A stretch of 64,000 nucleotides of DNA from Bacillus massilinigeriensis (GCF_900111815.1 NZ_LT630004.1:2292697-2356696); one strand, 5' to 3'. Counted from the stretch's first letter, positions 53,398 to 64,000 are shown. Program-made: numbers and translations. Notes: a model not told the origin generated them from the sequence alone.

Positions 53398-54678
53398 ATG
53401 AACAGTACAATCGAAATGGCAAACAAAGCCTCAGACAAGTCTTTGAAACATCCGATCAACGTCACCTCTGAAATTGGAACACTAAGAACGGTAATGCTGA
53501 AACGTCCCGGAAAAGAGGTTGAAAACCTTACACCGGAATATCTGCAAAGACTATTGTTCGATGACATTCCTTATCTGCCTATCATCCAGAGAGAACATGA
53601 TTACTTCGCTGAAACTCTGAAAAACAGAGGCATTGAAGTTCTTTACTTAGAAAAGCTTGTTAGTGAAACACTCAGCAACAGCGATATCAAAAATCAATTT
53701 CTTGATGAAATGCTTGCAGAAAGCCAAATGAGCGCTAATGGCGCTACTGCAACTTTAAAAGAATACTTGCTTTCATTCTCTACACAAGAAATGGTTGACA
53801 AAATCATGGGCGGCGTCCTGAAAAAGGAAATCGACACCAGGAAAAAAACTCACCTGTATGAATTAATGGATGACCACTATCCATTCTATCTTGATCCAAT
53901 GCCAAACCTTTACTTCACTCGCGATCCTGCTGCAAGCATTGGCAACGGACTTTCTATCAATAAAATGAGAGAGCCTGCAAGACAACGTGAATCTATGTTC
54001 ATGCAATACATCATTAAACACCATCCTAGATTTGCAAGCCATGATGTTCCAGTTTGGCTCGATCGTGACTACGGATTCAGCATTGAGGGTGGAGACGAAC
54101 TCGTACTTAGCGATGAGGTAGTTGCAATCGGTGTATCTGCTCGTACATCTGCTAAAGCAATTGAAAAATTAGCAGTGAACCTGTTTAAAAAGCAAAACTC
54201 CATTAAGAAAGTTGTTGCTGTTGAGATTCCAAAATGCCGTGCATTCATGCACCTTGACACAGTATTCACAATGGTAGATTACGATAAATTCACCATTCAT
54301 CCAGAAATCCAAGACTCTAAAGGTGAGATGAATGTTTACATCCTTGAAAAAGGCGAAACGGAAGAAACTGTAAGCATTACTCATCGTAATAACCTTCAAG
54401 AAGCATTGAAAGAAGTTCTTGGCCTAAGCGAACTTGTCCTAATCCCTTGCGGTGGCGGAGATGAAATCGCAGCATCCCGTGAACAGTGGAATGATGGTTC
54501 CAATACATTGGCTATCGCTCCAGGCGTTGTAGTCACATACGACCGTAACTATATCTCTAATGAATTGCTTCGCCAACATGGCATTGAAGTTATCGAAGTT
54601 CTCAGCTCAGAGTTGTCTCGCGGTCGTGGGGGCCCACGTTGCATGAGCATGCCAATCGTACGCGAAAACTTGAAATAA
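53398..54678 (+). CDS. arcA: Arginine deiminase (ArcA)
   Basis: A 426-residue enzyme hydrolysing arginine to citrulline and ammonia. The catalytic Cys is near residue 415 in GGPRCMSMP, with the acid pair and histidine in [17 protein letters not shown] and [10 protein letters not shown]-terminal residues are slightly longer than usual. AAGGAGG lies before the ATG. It is first in arcABDC. Upstream Crp/Fnr-like and ARG-like sites suggest induction by arginine and low oxygen. Confidence 0.96.
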   Translation: MNSTIEMANKASDKSLKHPINVTSEIGTLRTVMLKRPGKEVENLTPEYLQRLLFDDIPYLPIIQREHDYFAETLKNRGIEVLYLEKLVSETLSNSDIKNQFLDEMLAESQMSANGATATLKEYLLSFSTQEMVDKIMGGVLKKEIDTRKKTHLYELMDDHYPFYLDPMPNLYFTRDPAASIGNGLSINKMREPARQRESMFMQYIIKHHPRFASHDVPVWLDRDYGFSIEGGDELVLSDEVVAIGVSARTSAKAIEKLAVNLFKKQNSIKKVVAVEIPKCRAFMHLDTVFTMVDYDKFTIHPEIQDSKGEMNVYILEKGETEETVSITHRNNLQEALKEVLGLSELVLIPCGGGDEIAASREQWNDGSNTLAIAPGVVVTYDRNYISNELLRQHGIEVIEVLSSELSRGRGGPRCMSMPIVRENLK

Positions 54679-54703
54679 GATTTAATAATAGGAGAGATGC
54701 ACA

Positions 54704-55705
54704 ATGGATTTCACAACACTAAAAGGTAGAAGCTTCCTCGCTGAAAAAGAATTCAGCCGTGAAGAATTCCTAACATTCATAGAGCTTGCTGAAAAATTAA
54801 AAGATGAAAAGAAAAAAGGCATCACTCACCGCCATCTTGAAGGCAAAAACATTGCACTTCTTTTCGAGAAACCGTCTACGAGAACTCGCTGTGCTTTCAC
54901 AGTAGCTTGTATCGATCTTGGTGCACACCCTGAGTACCTTGGAAAAGATGACATCCAACTTGGAAAAAAAGAATCTATCGAAGATACTGCAAAAGTTCTT
55001 GGCAGAATGTTCGATGGAATCGAATTCCGCGGCTTCGAGCATAAGAAGGTTCAAATGCTTGCAGAACATTCTGGCGTGCCAGTATGGAACGGTCTAACTG
55101 ACATGTGGCATCCAACCCAAACTCTTGCTGACTTCCTTACAGTTAAAGAGAACTTCGGCAAGCTTGAAGGAATCAAATTTGTCTATGTTGGCGATGGCCG
55201 TAACAACGTAGCAAACAGCCTTCTAGTAGGGGGCGCACTCGTTGGTATGGACGTAAGAATTGCAAGTCCCGAGTCTCTGTTCCCAGAGCAAGATGTAGTG
55301 GAACTTGCTAAAGAGTATGCAGCACAATCTGGCGGCAAAGTGACAATCACAAGCAATGTGGATGAAGCAGTTGCTGGTGCAGACGTCATTTACACCGATG
55401 TCTGGGTATCGATGGGTGAAGAAGACAAGTTCGCAGAAAGGATTTCTCTTCTATCACCATACCAAGTGAACATGGAAATGGTGAAGAAAACAGGCAATAA
55501 CGACATGATTTTCCTGCACTGCCTGCCAGCTTTTCACGATCTTGAAACTGCATACGGCCGCGACATCAACGAAAAACATGGCCTTCCTGAAATGGAAGTT
55601 ACTGATGAAGTTTTCCGTAGCAATCACTCTAAAGTGTTCGACCAGGCAGAAAACAGGATGCACACGATCAAAGCTGTCATGGCTGCTACACTTGGCAACC
55701 TGTAA
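54704..55705 (+). CDS. arcB: Catabolic ornithine carbamoyltransferase (ArcB)
   Basis: A 333-residue carbamoyltransferase. The carbamoyl phosphate motif is STRTR ([12 protein letters not shown], residues about 54-65), and the ornithine region includes HCLPAFHD. In this operon it runs in the catabolic direction, splitting citrulline into ornithine and carbamoyl phosphate. The [12 protein letters not shown] segment binds the carbamoyl group. It lies 25 nt after arcA with GGAGAG upstream. Confidence 0.95.
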   Translation: MDFTTLKGRSFLAEKEFSREEFLTFIELAEKLKDEKKKGITHRHLEGKNIALLFEKPSTRTRCAFTVACIDLGAHPEYLGKDDIQLGKKESIEDTAKVLGRMFDGIEFRGFEHKKVQMLAEHSGVPVWNGLTDMWHPTQTLADFLTVKENFGKLEGIKFVYVGDGRNNVANSLLVGGALVGMDVRIASPESLFPEQDVVELAKEYAAQSGGKVTITSNVDEAVAGADVIYTDVWVSMGEEDKFAERISLLSPYQVNMEMVKKTGNNDMIFLHCLPAFHDLETAYGRDINEKHGLPEMEVTDEVFRSNHSKVFDQAENRMHTIKAVMAATLGNL

Positions 55706-55787
55706 TAAAGAAAATGACAAGCGGAGAAGGGATAAATTCTCTTCTCCCTTGCTTTCTTTCTAAACAACTTAAAGGAGTGCAAAGTGA

Positions 55788-57203
55788 ATGTCTGAAGAAA
55801 AAAAATTAGGGTTGTTCTCACTCATTGCTATCGTTGTTGGCTCAATGATTGGCGGCGGAGCTTTCAACCTAGCGACAGATATGGCAGGCGGAGCTTCAGC
55901 TGGAGCGATCGTTCTTGGCTGGGTCATCACTGGTGTCGGTATCATTGCTCTTGGATTATCTTTCCAAAACTTGACAGATAAACGTCCGGATTTGGAAGGC
56001 GGCATTTTCAGCTACGCAACCGCAGGTTTCGGAAGATTCATGGGTTTTAACAGCGCATGGGGTTACTGGTTCTCAGCCTGGCTTGGCAACGTAGCCTATG
56101 CCACACTTCTGTTTTCTTCCATTGGTTACTTTTTCCCAACTTTCAAAGGCGGACAAAATGTCGCATCGATTATCGGGGCAAGTATTCTACTATGGCTCGT
56201 ACATGCGTTGATTCTACGTGGTGTTCAATCAGCAGCCTTGGTTAACCTTATTACTACTATTGCAAAACTTGTACCAGTTTTCCTATTTATTATCGTTGGC
56301 ATTTTCGCATTTAATTTTGATACTTTTACTTATGATTTCTGGGGTACTGGCGGAGGCTTTGAATTTAGCGATGTCATGAGCCAAGTAAAGAGCACCATGC
56401 TCGTCACCCTCTGGGTATTCATCGGTGTTGAAGGGGCAGTTGTCCTTTCCAGCCGCGCAAAAGATAAAAAGGATGTAGGTAAAGCTACCATTATCGGTCT
56501 TTTAGGAACATTGGTCATCTACATTATCATTTCTTTAATGAGCATCGGGATGATGAGCAGGCCGGAAGTTGCACAGCTCGATAACCCATCAATGGCTTAC
56601 GTTTTCGAAAGCGTTGTCGGAAAATGGGGCGCTACCTTCATTAACCTTGGTCTCATCATTTCCGTTCTTGGGGCATGGCTTGGTTGGACACTTCTTGCAT
56701 CAGAGATACCTTTCCTTGCTGGAAAAAGCGGACTGTTCCCGAAATGGTTTGCAAAAGAAAACAAGAACGGTGCACCAATCAATTCTTTATGGATTAGCAA
56801 CGGATTAATTCAAGTATTTCTATTGTCTTTCCTTGTCACAGATCAAGCTTATAATTTCGCGTTTTCATTGGCGTCATCTGCCATTTTAATTCCATATGCC
56901 TTCTCAGCGTTCTACCAATTCAAACACTCGCTGCAAAGCTCATTTGCCGACAGAACAAAAAACCTTACAGTCGGTATCATTGCCAGCGTGTACGGCATCT
57001 GGATGATCTATGCTGCTGGAGTAGACTACCTCCTTCTGACAATGCTTCTATATGCACCAGGCATTTTGGTTTACAGTAGCATCCAAAAGGAAGCAAAAGC
57101 TAAAACGGTATTTACCCGCCCTGAATTGATCATCGCCGTCGCCTTTGTTGCTCTTGCAATACTTGCGATCGTTCAGCTAGCAATGGGAGAGATTAATATT
57201 TGA
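55788..57203 (+). CDS. arcD: Arginine/ornithine antiporter (ArcD)
   Basis: A 471-residue APC-superfamily transporter with about 12 hydrophobic segments. It opens with [21 protein letters not shown] (written [11 protein letters not shown]), the unwound first helix typical of ArcD and AdiC. It exchanges external arginine for internal ornithine, needing no energy. The gene lies 82 nt after arcB with AAAGGAG. Its 3' end overlaps the frame open into arcC. Confidence 0.94.
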   Translation: MSEEKKLGLFSLIAIVVGSMIGGGAFNLATDMAGGASAGAIVLGWVITGVGIIALGLSFQNLTDKRPDLEGGIFSYATAGFGRFMGFNSAWGYWFSAWLGNVAYATLLFSSIGYFFPTFKGGQNVASIIGASILLWLVHALILRGVQSAALVNLITTIAKLVPVFLFIIVGIFAFNFDTFTYDFWGTGGGFEFSDVMSQVKSTMLVTLWVFIGVEGAVVLSSRAKDKKDVGKATIIGLLGTLVIYIIISLMSIGMMSRPEVAQLDNPSMAYVFESVVGKWGATFINLGLIISVLGAWLGWTLLASEIPFLAGKSGLFPKWFAKENKNGAPINSLWISNGLIQVFLLSFLVTDQAYNFAFSLASSAILIPYAFSAFYQFKHSLQSSFADRTKNLTVGIIASVYGIWMIYAAGVDYLLLTMLLYAPGILVYSSIQKEAKAKTVFTRPELIIAVAFVALAILAIVQLAMGEINI

Positions 57204-57235
57204 TTTTGAAAAACAACTATTTGGAGGTCATCATC

Positions 57236-58198
57236 ATGTCAAGGAGAAAAGTTGTAATTGCACTAGGCGGCAACGCAATCCAATCTGGAGATGCATCTGC
57301 ACAGGCACAGCAAAAAGCCTTGGAAGATACAGCTCGCCAGCTGGCATCATTCATTGAAAATGGCATTGATATCATCATTTCACATGGAAACGGCCCTCAG
57401 GTTGGAAATATCCTCCTTCAGCAGAAAGCTGCTGATTCCGAAAAGAATCCAGCAATGCCGCTCGATACTTGCGGAGCAATGAGCCAAGGAATGATCGGTT
57501 ACTGGATGCAAAACGCAATGGAAAAAGCCTTGAGAGAAAAAGGCATCAAAAAAGACGTTGTAACTGTCGTAACTCGTGTTCTCGTTGACAAGCAAGATAA
57601 TGCATTTGCTAATCCAACAAAACCAATTGGTCCTTTCTACAGCGAAGAAGAAGCAAAACGAGTAATGAATGAAACCGGAGTATCTTTCAAAGAAGATGCA
57701 GGCCGCGGCTGGCGAAGAGTCGTTCCTTCTCCAAAACCTGTTGGCATCGTAGAACATTCCGTTATCAGCTCTCTTGTTGAAGCAGGAAACATCGTTATCT
57801 CCACAGGAGGCGGCGGTATCCCTGTAGTAGATGGTGCAGAAGGCTATACTGGTGTAGAAGCTGTAATTGACAAAGACTTCGCATCCGAAAAACTTGCTGA
57901 ACTTGTAGATGCAGATGCACTTCTCATCCTAACTGCTGTTGACAACGTATATGTGAACTACAACAAGCCTAATCAGAAAAAACTCGAAGATGTTTCAATA
58001 GAAGAACTTAAAAAATACATCGAAGAAGGTCAATTCGCTCCTGGAAGCATGCTTCCTAAGATTGAAGCTGCAATGGCCTTCGCAGCAACAAGCGCAGAGC
58101 GAAAAACGATCATCACTTCCCTTGAACAAGCATACAGTGCATTAGAAGGAGAAGCAGGAACAGCCGTTTCAATCAAAGGCGCTCCTGTTTATGCATAA
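57236..58198 (+). CDS. arcC: Carbamate kinase (ArcC)
   Basis: A 320-residue amino acid kinase family enzyme that transfers phosphate from carbamoyl phosphate to ADP, producing ATP. The N-terminal motif [10 protein letters not shown] and the later SHGNGPQVG and [11 protein letters not shown] match the family. The ATG (MSRRKVV) has GGAGG 7 nt upstream; an earlier in-frame start at 57200 overlaps arcD and lacks one. It ends the operon. Confidence 0.96.
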   Translation: MSRRKVVIALGGNAIQSGDASAQAQQKALEDTARQLASFIENGIDIIISHGNGPQVGNILLQQKAADSEKNPAMPLDTCGAMSQGMIGYWMQNAMEKALREKGIKKDVVTVVTRVLVDKQDNAFANPTKPIGPFYSEEEAKRVMNETGVSFKEDAGRGWRRVVPSPKPVGIVEHSVISSLVEAGNIVISTGGGGIPVVDGAEGYTGVEAVIDKDFASEKLAELVDADALLILTAVDNVYVNYNKPNQKKLEDVSIEELKKYIEEGQFAPGSMLPKIEAAMAFAATSAERKTIITSLEQAYSALEGEAGTAVSIKGAPVYA

Positions 58199-58211
58199 TA
58201 ATAACACGATG

Positions 58212-58244
58212 AACCCGGATAGTGCTAACTACCCGGGTTTTTTT
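58212..58244. terminator. Terminator of the arc operon
   Basis: AACCCGG with CCGGGTT around a 12-nt loop is followed by seven T on the plus strand. It lies about 80 nt beyond the stop of the convergent IclR-family gene. Confidence 0.82.
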
Positions 58245-58325
58245 ATTATTTATTATTAAGGTCTTTCACAGTCGGACTTGTTTCAACGATGCAGCTTTTG
58301 TAGCAACGGCTGATTTGTATTGTTG

Positions 58326-59099
58326 TTATTCCTCTTCTCTATATCCCAATGCAAAAGATATCTTTGAACCAATTATCTTCATTTTCTCTTTAAGCAACTG
58401 GAGCTTTTCAGTCGTCATTCTCATTGCAGGACCGGAAACACTTACAGCACCGATTGCCTTTCCGAAGTAGTCAAAGACAGGAACGGCGATACATACGATT
58501 CCTGGCTCGTTTTCTTCCATATCCAGGGCACATCCGTCTTGACGAATCTTTTTCAATTCGTTCAATAGCTGTACCTCATCGATTATCGTACTCTCGGTAT
58601 GCCTCTTCATGCCCTTCTCTTTCAGTATGCTCTGAGTTTCTTTCTCTGACAGGAAAGCCATGATAGCTTTCCCGACAGATGTGCAATGCATCGGGGCATG
58701 TCTACCTACCTTTGAATGCATTCTGAGCGTTTCATTTCCCTCCAGCTTTTCAATGTATACGACTTCTCCCTGTTCATGGACTACAAGATGAATGACTTCG
58801 TTTGTGCTCTTACCAAGTTCAAGCAGGTAGGGCTTCGCTTCAGTTCTTAAGTCTAAGGAATCTAGAAGCCTTGAACCTAAATCGAGAAATTTGTATCCCA
58901 ACCTGTATTTTCCCGTTTCTGTATCCTGATGGACATAGCCAAACTGCAATAAAGTCGAGAGAGTCCGATGAACAGAGCTTTTGTTCATATCCATTTTGTT
59001 TGCAATTTCAGTAACGCCGAAACCGCTTTCCTTCCTGCTGACAATTTCAATGATGTCTAGTGCTCTGGCAACAGACTTGACGGAATTCTCTCTATCCAC
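58326..59099 (-). CDS. IclR-family transcriptional regulator
   Basis: A 257-residue regulator. The N-terminal winged helix (residues about 6-65, SVKSVARALDIIEIV and KMDMNKSSVHRTLSTL) is followed by a GAF-like effector domain. That domain includes GRHAPMHCTSVGKA and SGPAMRMT. The effector is unknown. It is 27 nt downstream of malate synthase G on the same strand, so likely controls it or is co-transcribed. GTG start with GGGGG 7 nt upstream. Glyoxylate or glycolate control is an inference from location. Confidence 0.88.
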   Translation of the reverse strand: MDRENSVKSVARALDIIEIVSRKESGFGVTEIANKMDMNKSSVHRTLSTLLQFGYVHQDTETGKYRLGYKFLDLGSRLLDSLDLRTEAKPYLLELGKSTNEVIHLVVHEQGEVVYIEKLEGNETLRMHSKVGRHAPMHCTSVGKAIMAFLSEKETQSILKEKGMKRHTESTIIDEVQLLNELKKIRQDGCALDMEENEPGIVCIAVPVFDYFGKAIGAVSVSGPAMRMTTEKLQLLKEKMKIIGSKISFALGYREEE

Positions 59100-59126
59100 A
59101 CCGCTACCCCCGGTTTTTCATTTCTA

Positions 59127-61301
59127 TCACTGTAGTGCAAACTTTTTTTTCGCTTCTAACCTGCGGCGATGCAGGATCGGCTCTGTATAGCCGTTGGGCT
59201 GACGTGCACCTTCAAATACAAGCTCACAAGCCGCCTGGAAAGCAATAGAAGCATCAAAGTCTTTTGCCATCGGCCTATAAGCTGGATCACCTGCGTTCTG
59301 ACGATCCACGACCGCTGCCATCCGTTTCATTGTTTCTTCTACCTGTTCCTTCGTCACAATGCCATGAAGCAGCCAATTTGCCATATGCTGGCTGGATATC
59401 CTTAATGTTGCCCTGTCTTCCATCAAGCCAACATCATGGATATCCGGGACTTTTGAACATCCGATCCCCTGCTCTACCCAGCGAACAACATAGCCAAGTA
59501 TCCCTTGAGCATTGTTGTCCAGTTCCTCCTGAATCTCTTTCTGATTCCATTCTGCCTTTGTAGCCAGAGGAACAGACAATATTTCATCGCGACAATCTTC
59601 CTTGCTCCCAGAGAGCCTTTCCTGCACATCCTTAACAGAAACAGAATGATAGTGCAATGCATGGAGTGTAGCAGCAGTAGGGGATGGGACCCAAGCCGTA
59701 TTAGCTCCGGTATATAAATGGTTGATTTTTTCCTCCATCATTGCCTTCATCCTATCCGGCATTGCCCACATTCCTTTTCCAATTTGGGCGCTTTTGCAAA
59801 ATCCAGCAGCAAGCCCCGTCAGAACATTGGATTTTTCATATGCAGAAAGCCATTTGGATGATTTCATTTCATTTTTCCGAACCATCGGGCCTGCTTCCAT
59901 CGAGGTATGAATTTCATCTCCGGTACGGTCAAGGAATCCTGTATTAATAAAGACAATTCTTGATTTTACTTCACGGATGCATGCCTTTAAGTTAAGGGAA
60001 GTTCTTCGCTCTTCATCCATTACACCTATTTTTATTGTATGGCGCTCCAAACCAAGCAAGTCTTCGATCCTATCAAACAACAAGTTTGCAAATCTTACTT
60101 CTTCCGACCCATGCATCTTTGGTTTTACGATGTAAATAGAGCCTTGAGAAGAGTTTTGAAAGCTTCCAGTACCAAGGATGGTATGTTTCCCAATGAGGCT
60201 TGTTACCACTCCGTCCAATATTCCTTCGAACACTTCTTCCTTATTTTCATCAAGGACAGCATTCGTTGTCATCAAATGCCCGACATTCCTACTGAACATC
60301 AATGCACGGCCCTTCAAGGTAAAAGGGGTTCCTTCAGGTGAAAGATAATCCCTGTCAGGGTTTAATACCCTTGTCATCTCCTTGCCGCCTTTCCTGAACT
60401 GAGCGGAGATATCGCCTTTCATTAATCCGAGCCAGTTGCGGTAAACGAGCACCTTATCTTCAGCATCAACAGCTGCAACAGAATCCTCGCAATCCATGAT
60501 CGCTGTTAATGCAGATTCGACAAGTATATCCTTTACTCCTGCCAAATCCGTCCTCCCAATTGAATGGAGCCGGTCGATTAAGATTTCGAAATGCAGCCCA
60601 TTATTTTGCAATAGAATAGCGGTTGGTGCTTCCGGCGTTCCTCTATAGCCTCTCAATTTTCGAGGGTTCTCCAGTCCTGTTTCGCTCCCATCTGCTAAAA
60701 GTACAAGCAACTGCCCGCCGGCAATCTTGTATGCTGCAACATCCTGATGGGAAGCTTCTTTTAACGGTACAGCCTTATCAAGGAAATTGCGACCATACCC
60801 AATGACTTTCTTTCCTCTTTTCTCGTTATATCCCAGGCCGCGCTCAGCGCCGTCCTCCTCACTGATAGCATCCGTTCCATACAAGGCATCGTAAAGGCTT
60901 CCCCATCGAGCATTAGCCGCATTGATTGCATAGCGCGCGTTATTGACTGGGACAACAAGCTGAGGTCCTGCCTGCAATGCGATTTCATCATCTACGTTCA
61001 CTGTATCAATCTCAAAATCTGGAACTTGCGGTTCCAAATATCCGATATTTTCAAGGAAGTTTTTATAATCCTTGAAATTGTAAGAAGGGTTATCTCGGTG
61101 CCAATCATCGATTTCTCTTTGGATGCTTTCCCTTTTTCTAATCAATCCGCGATTCAGAGGAGTTAATTCGCTGACAATTCTGCTGAATCCATCCCAAAAA
61201 TTTTGCTGTTCCACTCCACTCCCCGGAAGGACCTCACTGTTAATAAAGTCATAAAGCGTTTTGTCTACCTTCAGGCTTCCCGATGTAACATATTCGGACA
61301 T
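59127..61301 (-). CDS. glcB: Malate synthase G (GlcB)
   Basis: A 724-residue monomeric malate synthase that condenses glyoxylate with acetyl-CoA. Length is that of the G class (~720), with a TIM barrel and inserted domains. Catalytic features include the [16 protein letters not shown] region (written [10 protein letters not shown]), KMHGSEEV and the C-terminal catalytic Asp region. No isocitrate lyase is seen in the window, so glyoxylate probably comes from glycolate or purine breakdown, or the lyase is elsewhere. It heads an apparent operon with the IclR gene. Confidence 0.95.
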   Translation of the reverse strand: MSEYVTSGSLKVDKTLYDFINSEVLPGSGVEQQNFWDGFSRIVSELTPLNRGLIRKRESIQREIDDWHRDNPSYNFKDYKNFLENIGYLEPQVPDFEIDTVNVDDEIALQAGPQLVVPVNNARYAINAANARWGSLYDALYGTDAISEEDGAERGLGYNEKRGKKVIGYGRNFLDKAVPLKEASHQDVAAYKIAGGQLLVLLADGSETGLENPRKLRGYRGTPEAPTAILLQNNGLHFEILIDRLHSIGRTDLAGVKDILVESALTAIMDCEDSVAAVDAEDKVLVYRNWLGLMKGDISAQFRKGGKEMTRVLNPDRDYLSPEGTPFTLKGRALMFSRNVGHLMTTNAVLDENKEEVFEGILDGVVTSLIGKHTILGTGSFQNSSQGSIYIVKPKMHGSEEVRFANLLFDRIEDLLGLERHTIKIGVMDEERRTSLNLKACIREVKSRIVFINTGFLDRTGDEIHTSMEAGPMVRKNEMKSSKWLSAYEKSNVLTGLAAGFCKSAQIGKGMWAMPDRMKAMMEEKINHLYTGANTAWVPSPTAATLHALHYHSVSVKDVQERLSGSKEDCRDEILSVPLATKAEWNQKEIQEELDNNAQGILGYVVRWVEQGIGCSKVPDIHDVGLMEDRATLRISSQHMANWLLHGIVTKEQVEETMKRMAAVVDRQNAGDPAYRPMAKDFDASIAFQAACELVFEGARQPNGYTEPILHRRRLEAKKKFALQ

Positions 61302-61490
61302 TCTTTTTCCTCCTGTTTTTTAAAAATGAGGTCTGCGATTCTTCACCTGTTTCCTATTACGCAACAGCGTTTCTATTTTCTATATAAAAAGCATAACACT
61401 ATTGATTGAAAATTCCAATAAAAACAAAAAATCGCAACACATTGAACCTAGTAAAAATTGTTGTTTCTCACCACTTTGCCACAAAAAAAT

Positions 61491-61519
61491 ATGACACTGC
61501 AATACTTTTATGGTATAAT
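61491..61519 (+). promoter_or_regulatory. Promoter of the three-tRNA unit
   Basis: ATGACA (61491-61496), 17 nt, TATAAT (61514-61519), 23 nt before tRNA-Leu. Confidence 0.8.
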
Positions 61520-61541
61520 TTTTTTATCGTCATTTAAGCTT

Positions 61542-61625
61542 GCGGGTGTGGCGGAATCGGCAGACGCGCTAGATTCAGGTTCTAGTGGTGGCAACACCGT
61601 GGAGGTTCAAGTCCTCTCATCCGCA
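61542..61625 (+). tRNA. tRNA-Leu (CAG)
   Basis: Class II tRNA with long variable arm; anticodon CAG in TTCAGGT; acceptor GCGGGTG with CATCCGC (one wobble). CCA not encoded. Confidence 0.94.
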
Positions 61626-61694
61626 TTTCCCAGACAGGATCGGTACCGTGCTTCGGAAACCGTTCCTGTCTTTCAAATTTTCTATATAATCCAT

Positions 61695-61765
61695 GCGGGT
61701 GTAGTTTAATGGTAGAATTTCAGCTTCCCAAGCTGACGACGGGGGTTCGATTCCCCTCACCCGCT
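61695..61765 (+). tRNA. tRNA-Gly (CCC)
   Basis: Anticodon CCC in TTCCCAA; acceptor GCGGGTG/CACCCGC; discriminator T. CCA not encoded. Confidence 0.93.
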
Positions 61766-61777
61766 CGGAACTCATTT

Positions 61778-61865
61778 GGAGAAGTACCCAAGTGGTTCAA
61801 GGGGGCGCACTCGAAATGCGCTAGGGCGGGCAACCGTCGCGTGAGTTCGAATCTCATCTTCTCCT
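61778..61865 (+). tRNA. tRNA-Ser (CGA)
   Basis: Class II tRNA; anticodon CGA in ACTCGAAAT; acceptor GGAGAAG/CTTCTCC. CCA not encoded. Confidence 0.93.
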
Positions 61866-61869
61866 CTAA

Positions 61870-61911
61870 TAAGCAGGCTGCCTGTATCATACGGGCAGCC
61901 TGCTTTTATTG
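61870..61911. terminator. Terminator between tRNA-Ser and the second dps
   Basis: AAGCAGGCTGCC with GGCAGCCTGCTT, with further loop pairing, followed by TTTATT. Serves both directions. Confidence 0.9.
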
Positions 61912-61912
61912 C

Positions 61913-62353
61913 TTATTTTCCGAGGAAAGAATTCAACATCCAAACATGCTTTTCAAGGCTAGAGTGGATGGAAAGCAGCATATCCCCAGTTGTCTCGTCT
62001 TTTGCCGCTTCCGCTATATCCATTGCATTCTTTAATTCTCCAATCATGGTAGAAAAATCTTCTACAATCATTTTTACCATCTGGGAAGCATTCTCCTCAC
62101 CTTTTGCTTCTTTTACTGATGAAATCTCCAGGCAACCTGCCATGGTTGCGACAGGCTTGTCCCCAAGTGAAAGCAGACGTTCAGCAAGCTCATCAATATG
62201 AAGCCCTGCTTCGTTATACAGTTCTTCGAATTTAGCATGTAGTGTAAAGAACTCAGAACCCGTTACATACCAATGATAGTTATGCAGTTTAATATACAGC
62301 ACACTCCAATTGGCAATTTGCTTGTTGACAGCTTGTGTTAACTCATTTTTCAT
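61913..62353 (-). CDS. Second Dps-family protein (MrgA-like)
   Basis: A 146-residue Dps-like ferritin, clearly paralogous to the copy at 19288 (shared HNYHWYVTG, AKFEELYNEAG and DELAERLL ferroxidase segments). B. subtilis has Dps and the PerR-controlled MrgA. This one may be the MrgA-type copy, but I saw no convincing PerR box upstream. The ATG has GAGGAGG upstream. Convergent with the tRNA unit. Confidence 0.92.
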   Translation of the reverse strand: MKNELTQAVNKQIANWSVLYIKLHNYHWYVTGSEFFTLHAKFEELYNEAGLHIDELAERLLSLGDKPVATMAGCLEISSVKEAKGEENASQMVKMIVEDFSTMIGELKNAMDIAEAAKDETTGDMLLSIHSSLEKHVWMLNSFLGK

Positions 62354-62507
62354 CTTTGTATCCTCCTCTAGAACATTTTTCCAACATCATTATAGTCTAT
62401 TAATCCCCTCCAATGGCTCACTATCCGAATAGTTCACAGACTGTTCATGTTTACCCGATAATTTGCTTTGAATGTTTTGTTAAAAAACCCATATGTATTT
62501 AAAATAA

Positions 62508-62551
62508 GAAGCAGAAAAAGGGAGCTGGCATAGTGCAGCTCCCTTTTCTCG
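62508..62551 (-). terminator. Terminator of the ltaS gene
   Basis: On the minus strand gaaaagggagctg pairs with cagctcccttttt (inner loop 8 nt), followed by a T-rich tract after the stop at 62552. Confidence 0.85.
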
Positions 62552-64000
62552 TTATTTCTCTTCCTTGTCTTCATCCGGATTTGTATAATCAAAGTCCGAA
62601 CGATCGATTGGTTTGAAGTTATCTGGGGTATAGAACCGTAGAAGGTCACCGTTTACAACCTTGTCGGAAAGCTCTAGCTGCTGCTGAACGAACTCTTTCG
62701 TCTGCCTCATTTCTTCCGTTTTTTCTAGCGGTTCACCTGTTTTTGTATCATAATATTTTTCATTTACCGATGTTACTTCAGGGGTTACAAAGTTTCCGTT
62801 ACGGAATGTTACAATTTCACGGTGCTTAGGAGAAAGCAGGTCTGTTCCGAATTGGACATAATCCTTTGTATCAATACCCAACAAATGCATAAGTGTTGGC
62901 AGCAAGTCGATTTGCCCGCCATACTGATGCATCGTACCGCCTTCAACGCCTGGAATATGGATGAATAGCGGGACCTCTTGCAATTCGGCGTTAACTGTTG
63001 GTGTAACTTCCTTGCCTAACACTGTTTCCATCGCCTTATTATGGTTTTCAGATATACCATAGTGGTCACCATACATAACAATAATCGAATTATCATAAAG
63101 ACCAGATTCCTTTAAATAGTTGAAAAATTCCTTTACAGCTTCGTCGGAATAACGTGCTGTCTGGAAATAGGAATCAACTGATTTATCCCCAGTTGTATGC
63201 GGTCCAATGGTCGCTTCTTCTTCATCGATTGGATAAGGATAGTGATTGGATAACATAATAAATTTCGTATAGAACGGCTGAGGCAATTCTGAAAGCAACG
63301 GAATGGACTCTTTAAAGAAAGGTTTATCCTTCATTCCGTAGTTTTCCACATTCTCACTGCTCATGTCATAGTACGAGGAATCAAAAAACTTATTATAACC
63401 AAATGACTTGTAAATTTCATCACGGTTCCAGAATGATTTCGTATTTCCATGAAATACAGCGGATGTGTACCCCTTTTGACCAAGTATTGCAGGAGCAGCC
63501 TGATAGGTGTTCAAACCTTTTGTAGTAAAAGCCGACCCCTGTGGAAGACCAAACAACGAATTCTCCAGCATAAACTCAGCATCTGCTGTCTTACCTTGTG
63601 CAGTCTGATGGAAGAAATTATCAAAGTACAAGGTGTTTTGGTCTCTTGTTAAAGAATTCAGGAAAGGAGTGACTTCCTCTCCGTTAATTTTGTAATTTAT
63701 CAAGAAGTTCTGCATGGATTCAAGATGCAAATAAATGACGTTCTTCCCTTTAGCTGCACCAAAATATTTCGGATTAGGCTCTGCATACTGTGACTGGGTG
63801 AAATTGATTACTTCTGTTATGTCACTGCTGTCCGCCATAACCCTTTGGGCAGAAGCCTTTGTGCTTTGCACTGCATCGTAAATTGTATAGTTGAACATAC
63901 CGAGGTACTTGACAATATAATTACGATCGAAAGTCCTTTTCAGAAGCTGCGGGCGATCCTTCTCTGCAAGTCCAAGATTAACTGTTGAGATTGCAAACGC
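62552..64000 (-). CDS. ltaS: Lipoteichoic acid synthase-like sulfatase (LtaS family), 5'-truncated by window edge
   Basis: An extracellular phosphatase/sulfatase-fold domain that continues open to the right edge; 482 residues are visible and the membrane N-terminus lies outside. An internal ATG at 63898 is not the start, as residues before it (VNLGLAEKDRPQLL) are typical LtaS linker. The catalytic threonine is likely in QTAQGKTADAEF. Metal ligands are seen in LHLESMQNF, MYGDHYGI and the SNHYPYP stretch. LtaS polymerises glycerol phosphate from phosphatidylglycerol; B. subtilis has four paralogues (LtaS, YfnI, YqgS, YvgJ), and I cannot tell which this is. Confidence 0.88.
   Translation of the reverse strand, partial: AFAISTVNLGLAEKDRPQLLKRTFDRNYIVKYLGMFNYTIYDAVQSTKASAQRVMADSSDITEVINFTQSQYAEPNPKYFGAAKGKNVIYLHLESMQNFLINYKINGEEVTPFLNSLTRDQNTLYFDNFFHQTAQGKTADAEFMLENSLFGLPQGSAFTTKGLNTYQAAPAILGQKGYTSAVFHGNTKSFWNRDEIYKSFGYNKFFDSSYYDMSSENVENYGMKDKPFFKESIPLLSELPQPFYTKFIMLSNHYPYPIDEEEATIGPHTTGDKSVDSYFQTARYSDEAVKEFFNYLKESGLYDNSIIVMYGDHYGISENHNKAMETVLGKEVTPTVNAELQEVPLFIHIPGVEGGTMHQYGGQIDLLPTLMHLLGIDTKDYVQFGTDLLSPKHREIVTFRNGNFVTPEVTSVNEKYYDTKTGEPLEKTEEMRQTKEFVQQQLELSDKVVNGDLLRFYTPDNFKPIDRSDFDYTNPDEDKEEK

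Overview
The window is about 64 kb of chromosome from a low-GC, endospore-forming Bacillaceae (Bacillus sensu lato). Three things point to this: long gene-order conservation with the Bacillus subtilis yttB to ytiB region (yttB, ytzC, ytqA, ytqB, ytpB, ytpA, ytoA, asnB, metK, pckA, ytmB, ytmA, ytlACD, ytkD, dps, luxS, yidD, ytiB, the men operon, menA, yteA, the glg operon and a 21-gene tRNA cluster in the B. subtilis rrnB order); strong purine-rich ribosome binding sites with ATG, GTG and TTG starts; and intrinsic terminators between most transcription units. It is not B. subtilis itself. There is a DCC-family gene between metK and pckA, a long E. coli-type speD, an arginine deiminase operon with its own ArgR and ArcR regulators, and malate synthase G.

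Layout. 1-6.9 kb: end of lutC, an MFS transporter, a small frameshifted gene with ytzC, the tRNA wobble-modification pair ytqA-mnmM, the sesquarterpene/lysophospholipase pair ytpB-ytpA, and ytoA. 7-15 kb: a membrane C39-like peptidase, asnB, metK behind a SAM-I (S-box) riboswitch, a DCC protein, pckA with a CcpN-type operator, ytmB and ytmA. 15-24 kb: the ytlACD ABC transporter, Nudix ytkD, small conserved genes, dps, luxS, yidD, a beta-carbonic anhydrase, an orphan zinc-binding lipoprotein behind a perfect Zur box, a DUF1540 peptide and hmp. 24-34 kb: menFDHBEC (minus) divergent from menA-yteA (plus), then speD. 35-43 kb: glgBCDAP. 43-45.7 kb: 21 tRNAs, 5S, and a collapsed rRNA operon in which the last ~150 nt of 23S is joined directly to the first ~70 nt of 16S. 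46-50.9 kb: an MgtC-like protein, tRNA-Ala, a cold-shock protein, a CAP-domain protein, a TerC-family Mn exporter behind a yybP-ykoY (Mn2+) riboswitch, and a two-domain VOC dioxygenase. 51-58 kb: argR-arcR, an unrecognised membrane protein, then arcA-arcB-arcD-arcC. 58-64 kb: an IclR regulator, malate synthase G, three tRNAs, a second Dps and the 5'-truncated LtaS.

How the genes work together. S-adenosylmethionine metabolism recurs: metK makes SAM under SAM control, speD decarboxylates it, luxS recycles its by-product, and ytqA and mnmM use it. The men genes plus menA make menaquinone. The glg genes make and degrade glycogen. The arc genes ferment arginine to ATP. pckA and malate synthase G belong to gluconeogenic and two-carbon metabolism. 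Metal and oxidative stress genes (two Dps, ZnuA-like, TerC, Hmp) are scattered among them.

No prophage, insertion sequence, CRISPR array or defence island was seen. The least explained items are the rRNA junction, a promoter-like site between 23S and 5S, the long post-riboswitch leader of metK, two related long perfect hairpins, the frameshifted small gene, and the unknown membrane protein inside the arginine deiminase locus.
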